Assembly: GCA_032158295.1 (NCBI GenBank)
Contig: CM063258.1
Coordinates: 6,962,583-7,026,582 of the forward strand
DNA length: 64,000 nucleotides
Origin: Pycnopodia helianthoides
Lineage: Eukaryota > Echinodermata > Asteroidea > Forcipulatida > Asteriidae
Direction of reading: 5' to 3'
In this document: in pieces, positions 1 to 11,060 of the stretch
Layout of the letters: every line of letters starts with the position of its first letter
How positions within the stretch are numbered: the stretch's first letter is position 1
The notes under the pieces: generated by a model
Told to the model about the DNA's origin: nothing
What the model saw: the letters and a program-made list of their open reading frames with translations, nothing else
Databases searched by the model: none
Program-made: the position numbers and the translations under genes

Positions 1-550
1 CGGTCGGCTAATTGTCAAATGATTTTCAAATAGCTGATGGTTAAAGATGTCTGGATTTCTTAAGATGAAGTGGGTATACCTCAGGGAGGAGGGAGAAAGC
101 TGAAGACGAAGGGAGTTATTCTTAGATGATGGAGTAGACTCTTTTATCGTGTGGAGTATACAGTATACCAATAAAAAAGACATAAACTTGCTTGAGCAAA
201 AAATGTGATGGATATTGCTGTTTGTTCTTTACATGCATGGGGCGAGATTAGTTTTGTTTTTTTACTGATGTTAGTTTGTTTTTAAAAAACAAAAAGAAGA
301 CTCACTCGGTCCGAATCAAAACAAACTAAATAACATTTATTATGTTGCATGATCTTTTTTGTTTATCCATGTTATTCACGAGGTGAAAAGCCAGGAATTT
401 CATTTAAAAAAATTTTTGTTTTAATCTGTCGATGGATATCTTGATTCATCAAAAGCTTCCGAGACCACTTTTTGAGCCGACCGCATCAATATGCCGGCTC
501 AATAGAGCCGTTTCCCGCACCACTGCTCCTTGACTGTACACGTGCGATCC

Positions 551-918
551 GTAAGTGCAGGATATACTTTTTGTAATTGTCAAAGACTATAAGTATCTTC
601 ACTTGGTGTATCCCAACATGTGCATAAAACAACAAATCTGTGCAAATTTGGGCTCAATAATTGGTCATCGAAGTTGCAAGAAAATCATGAAAGAAAAAAA
701 CAGCCTTGTTGCATAGAGTTGTGTGCTTTCAAAATGACTGAGAGATTCAAATATATTTTGTGAGAAATCATCTTTTTCTCAAAAACTACATTACTTCAGA
801 GGGAGTCGTTTCTCACAATGTTTTATACCATCAGCAGCTCTCAAGTGCTCCTTACCAGGTAAGTTTTTGTGGTAATGTATTTCTTGAGTAGTTACCAAAA
901 GTATCCACTGCCTTTAAA
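551..918. repeat. MITE family A, copy 1
   Basis: About 370 bp. It begins with a gatatact..gtaattgtcaaagac arm and ends with the inverse, taccaaaagtatccactgcc followed by tttaaa. The interior shares long blocks with the copies at 3283, 27388 and 32247: a cacttggtgtatcccaaca block, an aaatttgggctcaat block and a ttacttcagagggagtcgtt block. It has no coding capacity. Confidence 0.7.
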
Positions 919-1097
919 TCAAGGTAAATAACACCTTGGCCTGTGGTTTCACGCGGCTTCGAGGCAGGACTAGCGGAATGATATTTTGATTTCCTTGCAG
1001 AGGGAACTCACACTGGTCAAAAGCAAATCTGGGCTGATTTGCGATTGATAACAGCTCAGTGAGTACTAAATTATTAAATATTTCTGTTTAAGAAACC

Positions 1098-1420
1098 AAG
1101 GATGCCTCATAATATAGGCCTAAGTGAACTTAACCACTGTAGCTCGCAAGCCAGAGGAAACCTGTAAACAAGGGTGCTTGCTATGTGAACCAGAAACACC
1201 GGAGTTTACCCCTACTATAATTATCCACGATATTAGTGTTCTGGGTTCTTTTACTACCAATCCTAGTACATGGGACCTACGGCTTAATGTCCCATCCAAA
1301 AGAAAAAGCAATTATGGTAAAGTATTATGGTAAAGGACACAAGTGCCACGACCGGGACTCTAACCTACACTCTGCTGATAAAAAAGAGCTTCAGTCCGGT
1401 GCTCTAACCCACGCAACAAT
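1098..1420 (-). repeat. tRNA-derived SINE, family 1
   Basis: Minus-strand copy. The tRNA-like head is at the right end, where gaccgggactctaacc is the complement of a B-box. It is followed leftward by the conserved body (complement of a block reading ttaagccgtaggtcc) and a tail shared with 6013-6300 and 45635-45965. The body block resembles the widespread Nin-DC type SINE core, but that assignment is from memory only. Confidence 0.65.
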
Positions 1421-2261
1421 TAACCCCAAATGATAGCGTGTGTGTGTTTTGTGAGAGATTTGGGCCGGGGGTGTGGCGTATGATATGAAATGTTGCCAGG
1501 ATCTTACCTATAAAACATCTAATATGAAATGTCCATTGCGTGAAGCTAACCAGACGACGTTTTACCTGTGAACAGGCGTCTGCAGCAGGCGTCTGTCTTA
1601 TCCCAAGTTGACATTTAGTATCCACGAACATGCTCTAATTCGGTCACGAGGTTAGGAAATAAACTCTTATGAAATGTTACGATCTATATATGTTTTTCCA
1701 TGGGCAGTTCTCCAGCTGAGAATTATATTTCATTTAAAGGACATAACATAATCACAAAGAATTGCACAATCTCCCGGTGTGTTCTCTTTTTGATAGAGGG
1801 TTTACCCCACCATCGAGGAAGCCCCACTGACACCATTTTGTTCACAGTGTACCTAAATTCGCGGCCTCCTTTTCGCACCATAAGAAAATGTAGTTGATAA
1901 AGTTGTACTGGGTATAGGTTTACGGATGCTATCCAAGTGATTAAAATCTGTTCCGAGAAGAGCGTCAAATAAATTAAAAAAACGTCTTCCTTCTGAAATA
2001 GGATTTCAGTTTTACGCTCTAGTTTGAAAGTGTTCCAAACGGTCCATCTCGCAAATAAGCCGGATGTACACACAAAAAGACGTTTTTAGTTTTTTTTTGC
2101 ACGGAGCATTTTCGTGGCGATGTACGATGTTGTTGATACGACGGTGTTGCACGGACGCAACGTGTTGGCTCTGAGAAAAAAACCGATATTTGTTAGCCCT
2201 CGAGAAAGACTCTGCTAAGGTCGAAACGTCAGGCCAATGACTAGGCCTATTTTTTGGTTTC

Positions 2262-2534
2262 ATCGTGCTGCTTAACGGTAAGCAAATTTTAGTGCTTACT
2301 GTAGCAGAGAAATTTGCTGAAGCGTAAGCGTATTTCACAGGTTTAGCAAGACATTTAGATGGCCAGCTTGCGCGTTCACCATGGATTTGCATTGTTGCGT
2401 CATACATTTTCATACAGCAAGCACTGGAATTTTAGCACGCCTCTTCGTTCGCTTACGGTTGGCAGCGCTATGAAATGGAAACTCGCACAGTAAGCACAAA
2501 ACCGACCGTTAAGCAGCTCTATGAAATTGGGCCC
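2262..2534. repeat. Degenerate foldback element (gggcccaatttcatagagct family)
   Basis: The right end reads ttaagcagctctatgaaatt then gggccc. The left end carries a weak inverse (gctgcttaacggtaagcaaa). The arms are diverged, so this is an older relative of the clean copy at 10371-10602. Confidence 0.5.
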
Positions 2535-3282
2535 TGGCGGTTCGTGATCATAAATTGGTGCTTCTACACTTAATCTCTGGAATAATTTCCGGCTGAAATG
2601 AAGTCATATGGAGAATAACGAAGCAAACATACATTTCTTCAGAGCTAAAAACACCCTCTTGGAAGTCATCTTACTAAAAGAGGATTTTAAATATGTTTTG
2701 GGGACTATTTATTTCAAGGACTATTGTCGCCGTCTCGCTTTAGACCGTGATGTTACCGAGGGTTGATGGTCCATAACAAAACTATACCCATTTCGACTTT
2801 ATAAACCCATGAGGTTTGTATCAAGTGGAAGTGACCACACGGTGTGGTGGAAGTTATCGAGGTCACTATTCCAATGTCAGAATTCCACCGTTCTGATTGT
2901 GTTTCCGCTTCCCCACAAGACCAAGGACACAACGGTCAAGACAGCTTCGGTAAGATGTAGGCCTACATGTACATGTAGGTAAAACTAAAACTCTAAAATG
3001 TTAACTTATAATTTATGGCATAATTTTTACGAGTGTGCGAAATTGCAATCCCGTGGTGTTTTTTTTTAAAAGATACCAAATGCCGCCCAATGGGGACTGA
3101 CGCGTCAAACAAAACGTAATGATTTTGAGTGCAATAAAAATGGACACGATTTGATAGTGTATTGTTTAGGCAAAAACAGTTTTTTGTTTCTAACGAATGG
3201 TTTCAGAAAGCACATTTTTGTTTCAAAATAAAATTAAGCCGGGAAAATCACCCTCTTCCTTCTGGTAGTTTGTTGCAAATGC

Positions 3283-3688
3283 TTAAAGACACTGGTCACC
3301 TTTGGTAATTGTCAAAGACCAGTCTTCTCACTTGGTGTATCTCAACATTATGCACAAAATAACAAACCTGTGAAAATTTGAACTCAATTGGTCGTCGAAG
3401 TTGCGAGATAATAATGGAAGAAAAAAACACCCTTGTCCATGTTCTCACACGAAGTTGTGTGCTTTCAGATGCTTGATTTCGATTTCGAGACCTCACGCGT
3501 GAGGTCTGAAAATCAATTCAAATATTTTACTGAGAAATTACTTCTTTCTCAAAAACTACGTTACTTCAGAGGGAGCCGTTTCTCGCAATGTTTTATACTA
3601 TCAACAGCTCTCCATTGCTTGTTACCAAGTAAGTTTTTATGCTAACAATTATTTTGAGTAATTACCAATAGTGTCCAGTGCCTTTAAA
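3283..3688. repeat. MITE family A, copy 2
   Basis: About 405 bp between ttaaa and tttaaa. The termini are inverted: gacactggtcacctttggta on the left against accaatagtgtccagtgcc on the right. The interior aligns along its length with copies at 551, 27388 and 32247. It carries a short internal palindrome, gacctcacgcgtgaggtc. It sits about 190 bp downstream of the Prrx-type exon 1 donor. Confidence 0.8.
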
Positions 3689-3880
3689 GCAAAATTATTT
3701 GATTGAGCACCTGTTTCTTTATTTGTTTGTTTGTATTGTTTTTGTAGGGTTTTGTTTTGAACAGGGAAAAATGAAATGACCTGTTTAAAATTAAATGAGA
3801 TATATTTTGTTGCTATATACTGAATCGAACACTAATTAGTAAAACATTGTCGACGTATTTTATAAAGTATATATATTCAC

Positions 3881-4109
3881 CTTCGTAGCAGCCGGGCGAG
3901 GTATCGTCCCCACCGTCCATCGCGCCGTTGTGCCCCGTGGCATCACCGAGCGACGACGCATCCGAAAAGTCCACGTGTTCCAGGTTGAGCAAGTGCGACA
4001 CGGAGAAATTCCTGGCCGCCTGGTGGTGATGCTGCAGGGCGTCCGATAAAACAGTCTGGTGGACGGAGTTATCAAAGTCATTTACCGATACCATATTACT
4101 TTGGTCCAT
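3881..4109 (-). CDS. Prrx: Paired-related homeobox protein (Prrx type), first coding exon only
   Basis: Developmental homeobox transcription factor, represented here only by its N-terminal exon (76 codons plus one base). The key evidence is the peptide RNFSVSHLLNLEHVDF. It matches the N-terminal motif of vertebrate Prrx1 and Prrx2 (KNFSVSHLLDLEE in Prrx1), which lies before the homeodomain. I chose the start MDQSNMVSVNDF at 4109; an in-frame ATG at 4163 would add 18 residues that look like 5'UTR. The exon ends in a consensus donor, AAG then GTGAAT (minus strand, GT at 3880-3879), in phase 1. This fits the vertebrate layout, where exon 1 stops before the homeobox. The homeobox exons must lie beyond the left edge. 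An Alx or Rax relative is possible, but this motif points to Prrx. Confidence 0.72.
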
Positions 4110-4954
4110 CCCTCTAGCTGAGCGGAGCTGATAGGCAACTCCCGGATGAAGTTTGATATGCAATCCAAGACAGCTCTGTCTCTCTCTCTGCGAAAGGCTT
4201 CTTGACCGAGTTACGTTTGTGATTGAAGACTGTCTCTAAACAACCAGCACACAATCGCAACACCACTCTGTAGGGATACCGGGAGGTGAATAATCCGACT
4301 GAATGATGGGTCGACAGAGGGTTGTGTTCCTCTATACTTGCACAGAATCGAAAGATTGATGAGGTGTGCGGCTTAACTCCGTGTCTTCCTGATCAACACT
4401 GCTGTTAGACGTCTTTGAAGATCACTATAAGATTAGCACTGGTGATGTCTTAATCGCGATAGGCAACTTTATGATGTCACTTGCTTGCTTCCCGCGTTGT
4501 ACACTCACGGCATTATTGTCACTCAGTATGAATTTAGTATGACGATTGATTGCCGAGACAACTTTAGGTTTTAAATTTCTACAGTTGAAGTTTATCCTCA
4601 AAATCGAAACACGTTCTGCTATTGCTTTATCATGCGTTGAAATCAGTCGTGGAACAGCCGTGTTGCACAAGTCATGTTATTGCACCAACGAACGGTCGTG
4701 TGACCTGAAGTCATACGCACAGAATGTACAGACTAATAATTCGTCCATTCCACGTCTACATTAAATAGTGATTTCTTGGGCAGCTATACGAGACACTATA
4801 TAGCGATAGCCTTAGGTTCCCACCAAAGTGGCTAATAGGGGTGTGTAGTGGACGAGGGGCCCGGTAGACTTTTTCAACCACAATTGTCCCACTTTGAACG
4901 TCCTAAATCTCGTCTGCTCGTTTCATGTGTCCCACCACCGAAACACCCACCTCT
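4110..4954. other. Upstream region of the Prrx-like gene
   Basis: 5'UTR and promoter sequence of the minus-strand Prrx-type gene are expected here. I see a run of tctctctctctg at about 4175-4190 and otherwise unremarkable sequence. No TATA box can be assigned with confidence and no other gene is visible. Confidence 0.35.
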
Positions 4955-5346
4955 CTGATTGGCTGTCTTCCTCTTAGTATGCTAATAAGTCACAGGACGT
5001 TTAACCAATGAGATCGGCCTAAAAGCCACAGCTCGTGGGAAACCGTGGGAGATAGTGTCCGGGTACATTTTCATCATGGCGCACCGATGTCTTCATGCGC
5101 TTGTAAAAATCAAAATGTCGGTCTAGCTTTCACTTTTAATAAAAATGTGTGAAAACGCAGACCTCGTGGTTCTGGCAACATCGCAACACTTATCCGCGGT
5201 TACAAAATCCGTGCAATTACCGGACCTTAAAACAAATCTGCCGGGCTGAGGTAAACTTGATAGTTCTTGTGGATTTGGAAGACAGTCATGATGTTACTAC
5301 ATCGTCATCAATTTAGCTGAATCACTGTTTCAAGTTTCATCAAACG
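4955..5346 (+). promoter_or_regulatory. Candidate promoter and non-coding first exon A (Sec16?)
   Basis: There are two opposed CCAAT boxes: gattggct near 4958 and aaccaatgag near 5003. A YY1-like tcatcatggcgc follows near 5072. The segment ends in a full consensus splice donor, caaacg then gtaagt, at 5347. No long open frame runs through it. It could be a 5'UTR exon joined to the Sec16 exon that carries the ATG, 5.6 kb downstream. It is an alternative to the candidate at 8690-8846. Confidence 0.3.
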
Positions 5347-6012
5347 GTAAGTCTTTATTTTGACTCTTTCCAATGTAGATTTTGGTTTTTGTCAGCGATT
5401 TGGGGGCGTGAGTGGTAACCGGTTCTTCGATGATTCTGTAGTAGACGTTGGATGACGGGGATGCAGCGATTCTTCATGTCCCATCTGCTATAGATAAATT
5501 CAAACCTTAAGAAGGTCTTTCTCCCAGGTGGGTTGAGCCAATTCATCATCAGAAGATATCGCGGCCGAAGATGGTCTTCATAATCATCGACAAGATAGAA
5601 TTACAATACTTAATGCAAACATGAAGTTGCATGTTAATGTCAATAATTGTTCAGCTCTCATCATTCTGTCCACCTTGCAAGAAAGCTCAAATGTCTCTCA
5701 ACTTAAAACAACAGTTTGTAAACCCCCCCCCGCAATTAGTGTGTTGTCATAGAAACCAGAAGTACAAGGGATCGATCTATTCTCAACATAGACCATGTAA
5801 TCTGTGACATCACATGTTTACAAAAGAGCCACTGAACTTCCTGCATGCCCGATTAGTACACAGCTCAATAACACGTACAATCTTATTATTTTATGTAGAT
5901 TGCACTTTCTGATTTTTTTAATCAACTTTTGTTAGGAAAAAAGGGGGGCACATCTAAAAAAAAACTTTTTCAGCTGTTATTTTGTTTTATAATTCTTGAG
6001 TTTATGTGGGAC

Positions 6013-6300
6013 TTATGGCGTGTATTGACCGAGTGGTTAAGAGCTCCGGACTTAAGCTCTTGTGAGTCTGATCAGCATAGTGTGGGTTCGAGTCCCGGTC
6101 GTGACACTTGGTCTTTGAGCAAGATACTTTACCATAATGGCTTTGTCTTTCGGGTTGGGCATTAAGCCGTAGGTCCTGAGTACTAGGATTGTGAAAGAGT
6201 AGGGGTTGACCCCGGTGTTTCTGGTTCACAAACAAGCACCCTTGTTTACAGGTTCCTTATGGCTTGCGAGCTACAGTGATTAAGTTCACTTATGAGGCAT
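6013..6300 (+). repeat. tRNA-derived SINE, family 1
   Basis: The tRNA-like head has an A-box region (gaccgagtggttaagagctc) and a clear B-box (gggttcgagtcccggtc). The conserved body follows (gggcattaagccgtaggtcc), then a tail ending near tatgaggcatcgttgg. It is the same family as 1098-1420, 26727-27155 and 45635-45965. Confidence 0.75.
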
Positions 6301-6883
6301 CGTTGGTTACATTATCAGAAGTATAATAATACTAAAAATACCACTAATAATGACACAACATTTTAAATTTACCATATAATCAGTGTATAATCTTGCCTGC
6401 CAAATATACCATGGATAGTTCAAGGTCACTCTTTTGTAAACCTGTTACATGGTGTCCAATGAAACAACATAAATAATACAGTTCAAGTATATAGGAAACC
6501 ATGCCCCACCTCAAGATAGCTTCGTCGCTGTGATGAATATTATTGGTTGTCATTTACCTGTCTCTCGAGACCACACTTTTGCAATAAAGACAAACAGACG
6601 AAGACCAACCTACTAGATAACCCCCCACCCCATGCTCAAAACGTGTGAGAGCTGTCGTGCAAATCACAAGGATGATTTACAGAGGACTGATGCCCGGGAG
6701 GGATTATCTTGAGTTGAGCCTTAATCCCTTCAATATCCTCCTAAAGCTATCGAGTGCAAAACTTCATGTAGACCGGATATTAGTAAGACCGTATTGCAGG
6801 GGTCTATTGGCCATGCATCTCTCGCCTCCTTGCGCAGTCATTTCCCGGCATCATCATAGATTGCTCACCAGCATGGAGTGTGC

Positions 6884-6955
6884 GGGGAGGGGGTGTGGGG
6901 GGGGGGGTAGGAGGGGCAGTCACTAAGTTGTCCCCTCCCCCAGCCCCTCCTAGTC
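6884..6955. other. G-tract followed by C-tract (G-quadruplex / hairpin potential)
   Basis: Several G runs at 6884-6917 (including an uninterrupted run of about 11) are followed within 25 bases by cccctcccccagcccctcct. The two halves are nearly complementary. It could form either a G-quadruplex or a hairpin. Confidence 0.6.
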
Positions 6956-8689
6956 TGTTATCACTCCCTTTCTCTCCACCCACCATTAATTCAGTTATTT
7001 TGGACAACAGTTCTATATTAATTAGCAGATTAATATTATTAATATCATTGTTAACATTATTGTTATTTGTCTGGGGTGAGCAATGTAGAGTATAAGCTCT
7101 GCTCTTAATGCGCCGATTTCATAAAGCTGATATGAAGACCTGATCTTGGGTGCCCACGTACATTGCATTGACCTTTGACCTGCGAAGGAAACAAAATCTC
7201 GCGCTTTAACGCGTTCGGGCACAGAAGTTGAATACGTGCGAAACTTACAAAGTGTATTACCTCGTCGTGTGGCCCTTCTTCAGGCACACAAAGTACTTTT
7301 ACCAGCAACAAAAAGTAAGCAATAAAATTGCTCCTCTGACAAAAACAGCTTAGCGAAGAAATTTACGTATAATTAGCTTGCGGTAACACCATGGTGTAGG
7401 CCTATATATACCAGTGTGTAGATTTGTTCTTGTGAACTTGTCTTACTATTAATATTCTACTGCCGCGGAGTAGATTTTTGGAATTTAGGAGACCACTTAT
7501 AGTTCGGAAAAGAACTGTCCTGCTTATCAGCTGTTACCTGGGGTTGGGGGGGGGGCAGGAACGGCCGGGACTCGACTACTACTTTGGATCGAGTGAATCG
7601 AGGGGACTTCTCTCTATGAACTTCTGCCGCAGGGTGAGTTCTCATTGCTCTCAACGTTTCGACTACCCTGTTCTAGTCATCGTCAGGAGACTGAAGAGTG
7701 TTTGAGATGCTGGTCTCTTCATAGAGAGTCGGAGGTTTCAGCTAGAGTCAGCACTGCTCTGATTAGTTCTTCCGAAAGGTGTACTGTCGTGGTTGGTGGG
7801 CTCATAGTTGTGGGCTGCTTTGCAGCTGCTTGTTAGTTTGACGAAACTAGACGTCGAATTTGTTGTGGAATAGACACATATTTCTCCTGAAGACCGACAG
7901 AGTGCACCGTTGGACACGTCAAGATGTATCTCACCTCTGGTTCTTCTCGAAACTACCACTTCTTTCTCGAAGAGATTATTGCATTTTATCACGGTGTTGG
8001 CCCAAACTAATTAAGTTAGGCTAATTTTCGCAATTTCAACGCAACCCATTATAATTATTTTGATCTCTTCTTTGCCATACTCTTAATGTTGAAGAAACTC
8101 GAATTTTTTCTCCAAAGAGAAAAACAGAGACTTGGTACTTTTTTTGATTGTTGTTGGTATTTGGGTGTTTGTTTTTTAAAATCTAATTGCTGTGGCTATT
8201 ATTGGGCCAGTACGAGAATAGTCGCGGTAGCAGAGGGAAAACACTGAGGGCGCTAGTCAAAATTGCAGTTGGAAAATTTGTGACAAAGTTTAGTACGATT
8301 TGTTGTTGAGGCCTGCACACAAAACTCGAGGGTAGAGGTTTTTTCTCTGCTGTTAATCGTTTTGAAACATTAACACCAAGTTTGTCTGCTCTAACTTGTT
8401 TTTGTTTCGTGTTTAGCATGTTCAATAATTGTTTGTGAAGATTTTGGTAGGCCTAGGCTTATCACTGGAGTAAATTTCAAGAAGGCTGCCTTTATATCTT
8501 TGTAAAGAATGGAAGTGTCTCAAAATAATTTAATAATAATAATAATAAAGTTTCTATCCTCATTGCTCACTCTTTAAGCATTTCCCAAGTACTTTAATCA
8601 ATTCATCGGTTTTACTTTCTTTCAGATCATCACAGAGAACAGAATAAAATTAGCCTATCATTATGATCATAATGATCCACCATCGACAA

Positions 8690-8846
8690 GCAAGACCGCT
8701 CGCAAAACCGTGGGAGCGAGGATGTTGCATGATCGTCCCCGCTCGTCCCCATTTCATCCACGCATGCGTAAAGACACGTAGCCGTATCATGTCCGACAGA
8801 AATTTTGTCGACCGTCTGTGATGTTACACCATATTTTATCGTTTTC
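8690..8846 (+). promoter_or_regulatory. Candidate promoter and non-coding first exon B (Sec16?)
   Basis: A locally CpG-richer patch (ccgctcgcaaaaccgtggga) in AT-rich surroundings. It contains ccacgcatgcgtaaag, an NRF-1-like palindrome, and ends in a strong donor, ttttc then gtaagt, at 8847. It lies 2.1 kb upstream of the Sec16 start codon. An acceptor before the ATG is available (ctttaacag at about 10934, or ctccag at about 10984). It competes with candidate A at 4955-5346, and transcript data would decide. Confidence 0.35.
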
Positions 8847-9214
8847 GTAAGTAATTTTTACTGCCATTTTAGAAGATTTTGTGAAGTGTCGATGTCCTTG
8901 AGAATTATACTGGAATTCAAAGTTAGAATTGTCAATTTCAACGTGGTAATTCCGTGTTCTTTCGTTGCTGCTGATGCGTTGGCTCGCACACTACATTACC
9001 GTACCTGCTTCCGTAACCGTACCTACAGCATTTGTTGTGCATAACCAGTTTCATGAAAATATTGTGACTTTCAAAAGAATCGTAATATTCACATTTATGT
9101 GGGTAGACTGTGCAAGTCTCGTGCGTATCGAAAACGCGAAAACAGCTTGAACGAAGAATATATTTTTTCCATGAAATTCAATATTAACCCTAACAGACTA
9201 GACCCTTGGGTAAA

Positions 9215-9570
9215 CATACTGCCCAAATCCTTCAATATCCTTCGGATTAAAGTGGTAATAAACCTAAAGTGCCCAAATCCTTCAATATCCTTCAACTTAT
9301 TGTAAGTATACATATTAGCCCAATCCTTCAAAATCCTTTTGAGACAGAAGTTAGGGAGTCAAAAAATGTCAAAAAAGCCCAAAACCTTCAGAATCCTATT
9401 TTGGCTAAGCTGCATAATACATAAAACCTTCAAAATCCTCCTATGTAAAAACAGCCCGGTAGCACAAGTCCTGCGAAATCCTACCCTAACAAAAACTCAT
9501 TTTAGCCCAAAGCCTTCGAAATCCTCCTGTGTTGCAGATCCCTAATAGCCCAAATCCTTCACAATCCTGC
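9215..9570. repeat. Diverged tandem array, about 45-bp period
   Basis: A 20-base core of the form gcccaaatccttcaaaatcc recurs about eight times, near 9220, 9270, 9318, 9376, 9424, 9466, 9505 and 9547. The spacers differ and are 20-35 bp long. The core is better conserved than the spacers. It has no coding capacity. Confidence 0.7.
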
Positions 9571-10370
9571 ACTTTGGCAATGAGGATATTGTAGGACTTG
9601 GGTTCTTTAGGGTTAAAGATAAAGTCTTCATTTTATTTAAAGTTCCATTTTTATGATTTTATTTTACATTTTAATTTTACAAAATTTTTGAAAATAAAGT
9701 AACCCCTCCCCCCCCATAAAAAATACTCTACTTTAAGTTAACATGTTTAATAATAGCAATTTGTTACTTTTATAAATACATTTTCAGGTTTTATATAATA
9801 CAAATAATTTGTTAAAATTAACATTATAATAAAACTAACAACTTGGGATGAGGATGTTTATTTTTCAGAAACCCTAGTATTAATTTTATTAGTATTTGCC
9901 AATCACGCCTGATATTGTGTGACCACAATAATTTTGAATAATTAATATGAATTTAGTAATAACATAAACGTAACGTTTGTTGGGCAAAATTATTAATTGT
10001 TTACACAAATTCTTAGAACACACAATCTAAGAACAAGGATTTGATCTTCAATGTGTAATTGAATCAATTTGAAAAACTTAAAACATCATCCAAAAAAATG
10101 ATATGCAGAAAAAAATTACAAAAACTTTATCAAAGACTGACTGAATTGTCCATAATCTGTGTGCATGGTTCAACGTCTCATTTTAAACATCGCAATTACG
10201 AGACCTCAACCAAACAGTTCTGAAAAAATAACACCACGGACAGCGCTGACCACGGGGAGGCATCTGTATCTGTTACTATGCAAACTCCATCTGGTGGATA
10301 TCCAGCACAGGGCGCTGACGCGAAGCAAGGCAGCAAGCTTTTTTAGTGAGGAGCCTCCCTGGGCCCAATT
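9571..10370. other. AT-rich intergenic sequence, nothing recognised
   Basis: Very AT-rich, with long runs of a and t and no credible open frame or RNA gene. It ends at the foldback element at 10371. Confidence 0.5.
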
Positions 10371-10602
10371 TCATAGAGCTGCTAAGCACAAAAATTTGCT
10401 TAGCATGAAATTTCTTCCTTGATAAAAACAGGGTTACCAACCAAATTTCCAGGTGTTGAATATTGCTTGTTACTGGTAATCAGCTGTTGTTTGTTTATCC
10501 TGAAAATCACATGGAAATTTGGTTGGTAATTCTGTTTTTATCAATGAAGAAATTTCATGCTAAGCAAATTTTTGTGCTTAGCAGCTCTATGAAATTGGGC
10601 CC
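10371..10602. repeat. Foldback element with about 95-bp arms
   Basis: It is a near-perfect inverted repeat. The left arm starts gggcccaatttcatagagct and the right arm ends agctctatgaaattgggccc. The arms pair through gctaagcacaaaaatttgct and ccaaccaaatttcca with few mismatches, leaving a loop of about 40 bp. Related copies are at 40631-40820, 42994-43189 and 49711-49903. Confidence 0.85.
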
Positions 10603-11005
10603 AGGTCAGTTCAAGCAGACTGCTGGAACTTAATTGATGCTTTAGACTTTCTACGGTGGTTGATTGCCTATTAATTGATGCTGGGAGAGAATTCCATTGT
10701 GCCGTTGTTCTGGGGAGAATGGATTACTTGTAGCAGTCCTTACGAGTGGGTATTTTTCTATATGAAGTGGCTGATGTTTGTCATAGATTTTTTTTATCAG
10801 ATTATCCCCTTCCCTCCCCGAAATGGTTAAATCTGATCTGGATCCACATTAAACATGTAAAAATTACCTTCTTATTGGATGGTATATTTATTGATTTGAT
10901 AATTTATGCAAGATTAATTTATTGTCTTTAACAGGTTTTGGAACTAAACAGCGACCCTTTCCAGCTTTTTTTTTTAAACTCCAGCTAGAAGAAGTGTCCA
11001 GCACA

Positions 11006-11060
11006 ATGTCTGGGGGAGACTCCAGCCAAATCACAAACCAAGGAGGTTTTTACAACCAAG
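11006..11060 (+). CDS. Sec16: Sec16 coding exon 1 (start codon)
   Basis: Encodes [18 protein letters not shown] plus the first base of a glycine codon. The donor is caag then gtgagg. The ATG has A at -3 (cacaATGt). The glycine codon is completed exactly by the gt that opens exon 2, which supports this start. A 5'UTR must be spliced on from upstream, since acceptor-like tttaacag and ctccag lie just before it. Confidence 0.75.

Larger units (their letters stand above)
1..3880 (-). other. Intron 1 of the Prrx-like gene (partial), repeat-rich
   Basis: This stretch lies downstream of the minus-strand Prrx-type exon 1 donor, so it is read as the start of a long first intron that leaves the window at the left edge. 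No homeobox exon is visible in it: no frame carries a WFQNRRAK-like motif. It holds two MITEs (551-918, 3283-3688), one SINE (1098-1420) and an old foldback (2262-2534). The rest is AT-rich with nothing I recognise. Confidence 0.5.
5347..8689. other. Intergenic or 5' intron sequence, no gene seen
   Basis: It contains the SINE at 6013-6300 and a G-tract/C-tract block at 6884-6955. Short open frames here are under 95 codons and match nothing I know. Around 7655-7690 a gtttcgactaccctgttcta segment resembles repeat debris. Confidence 0.4.
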
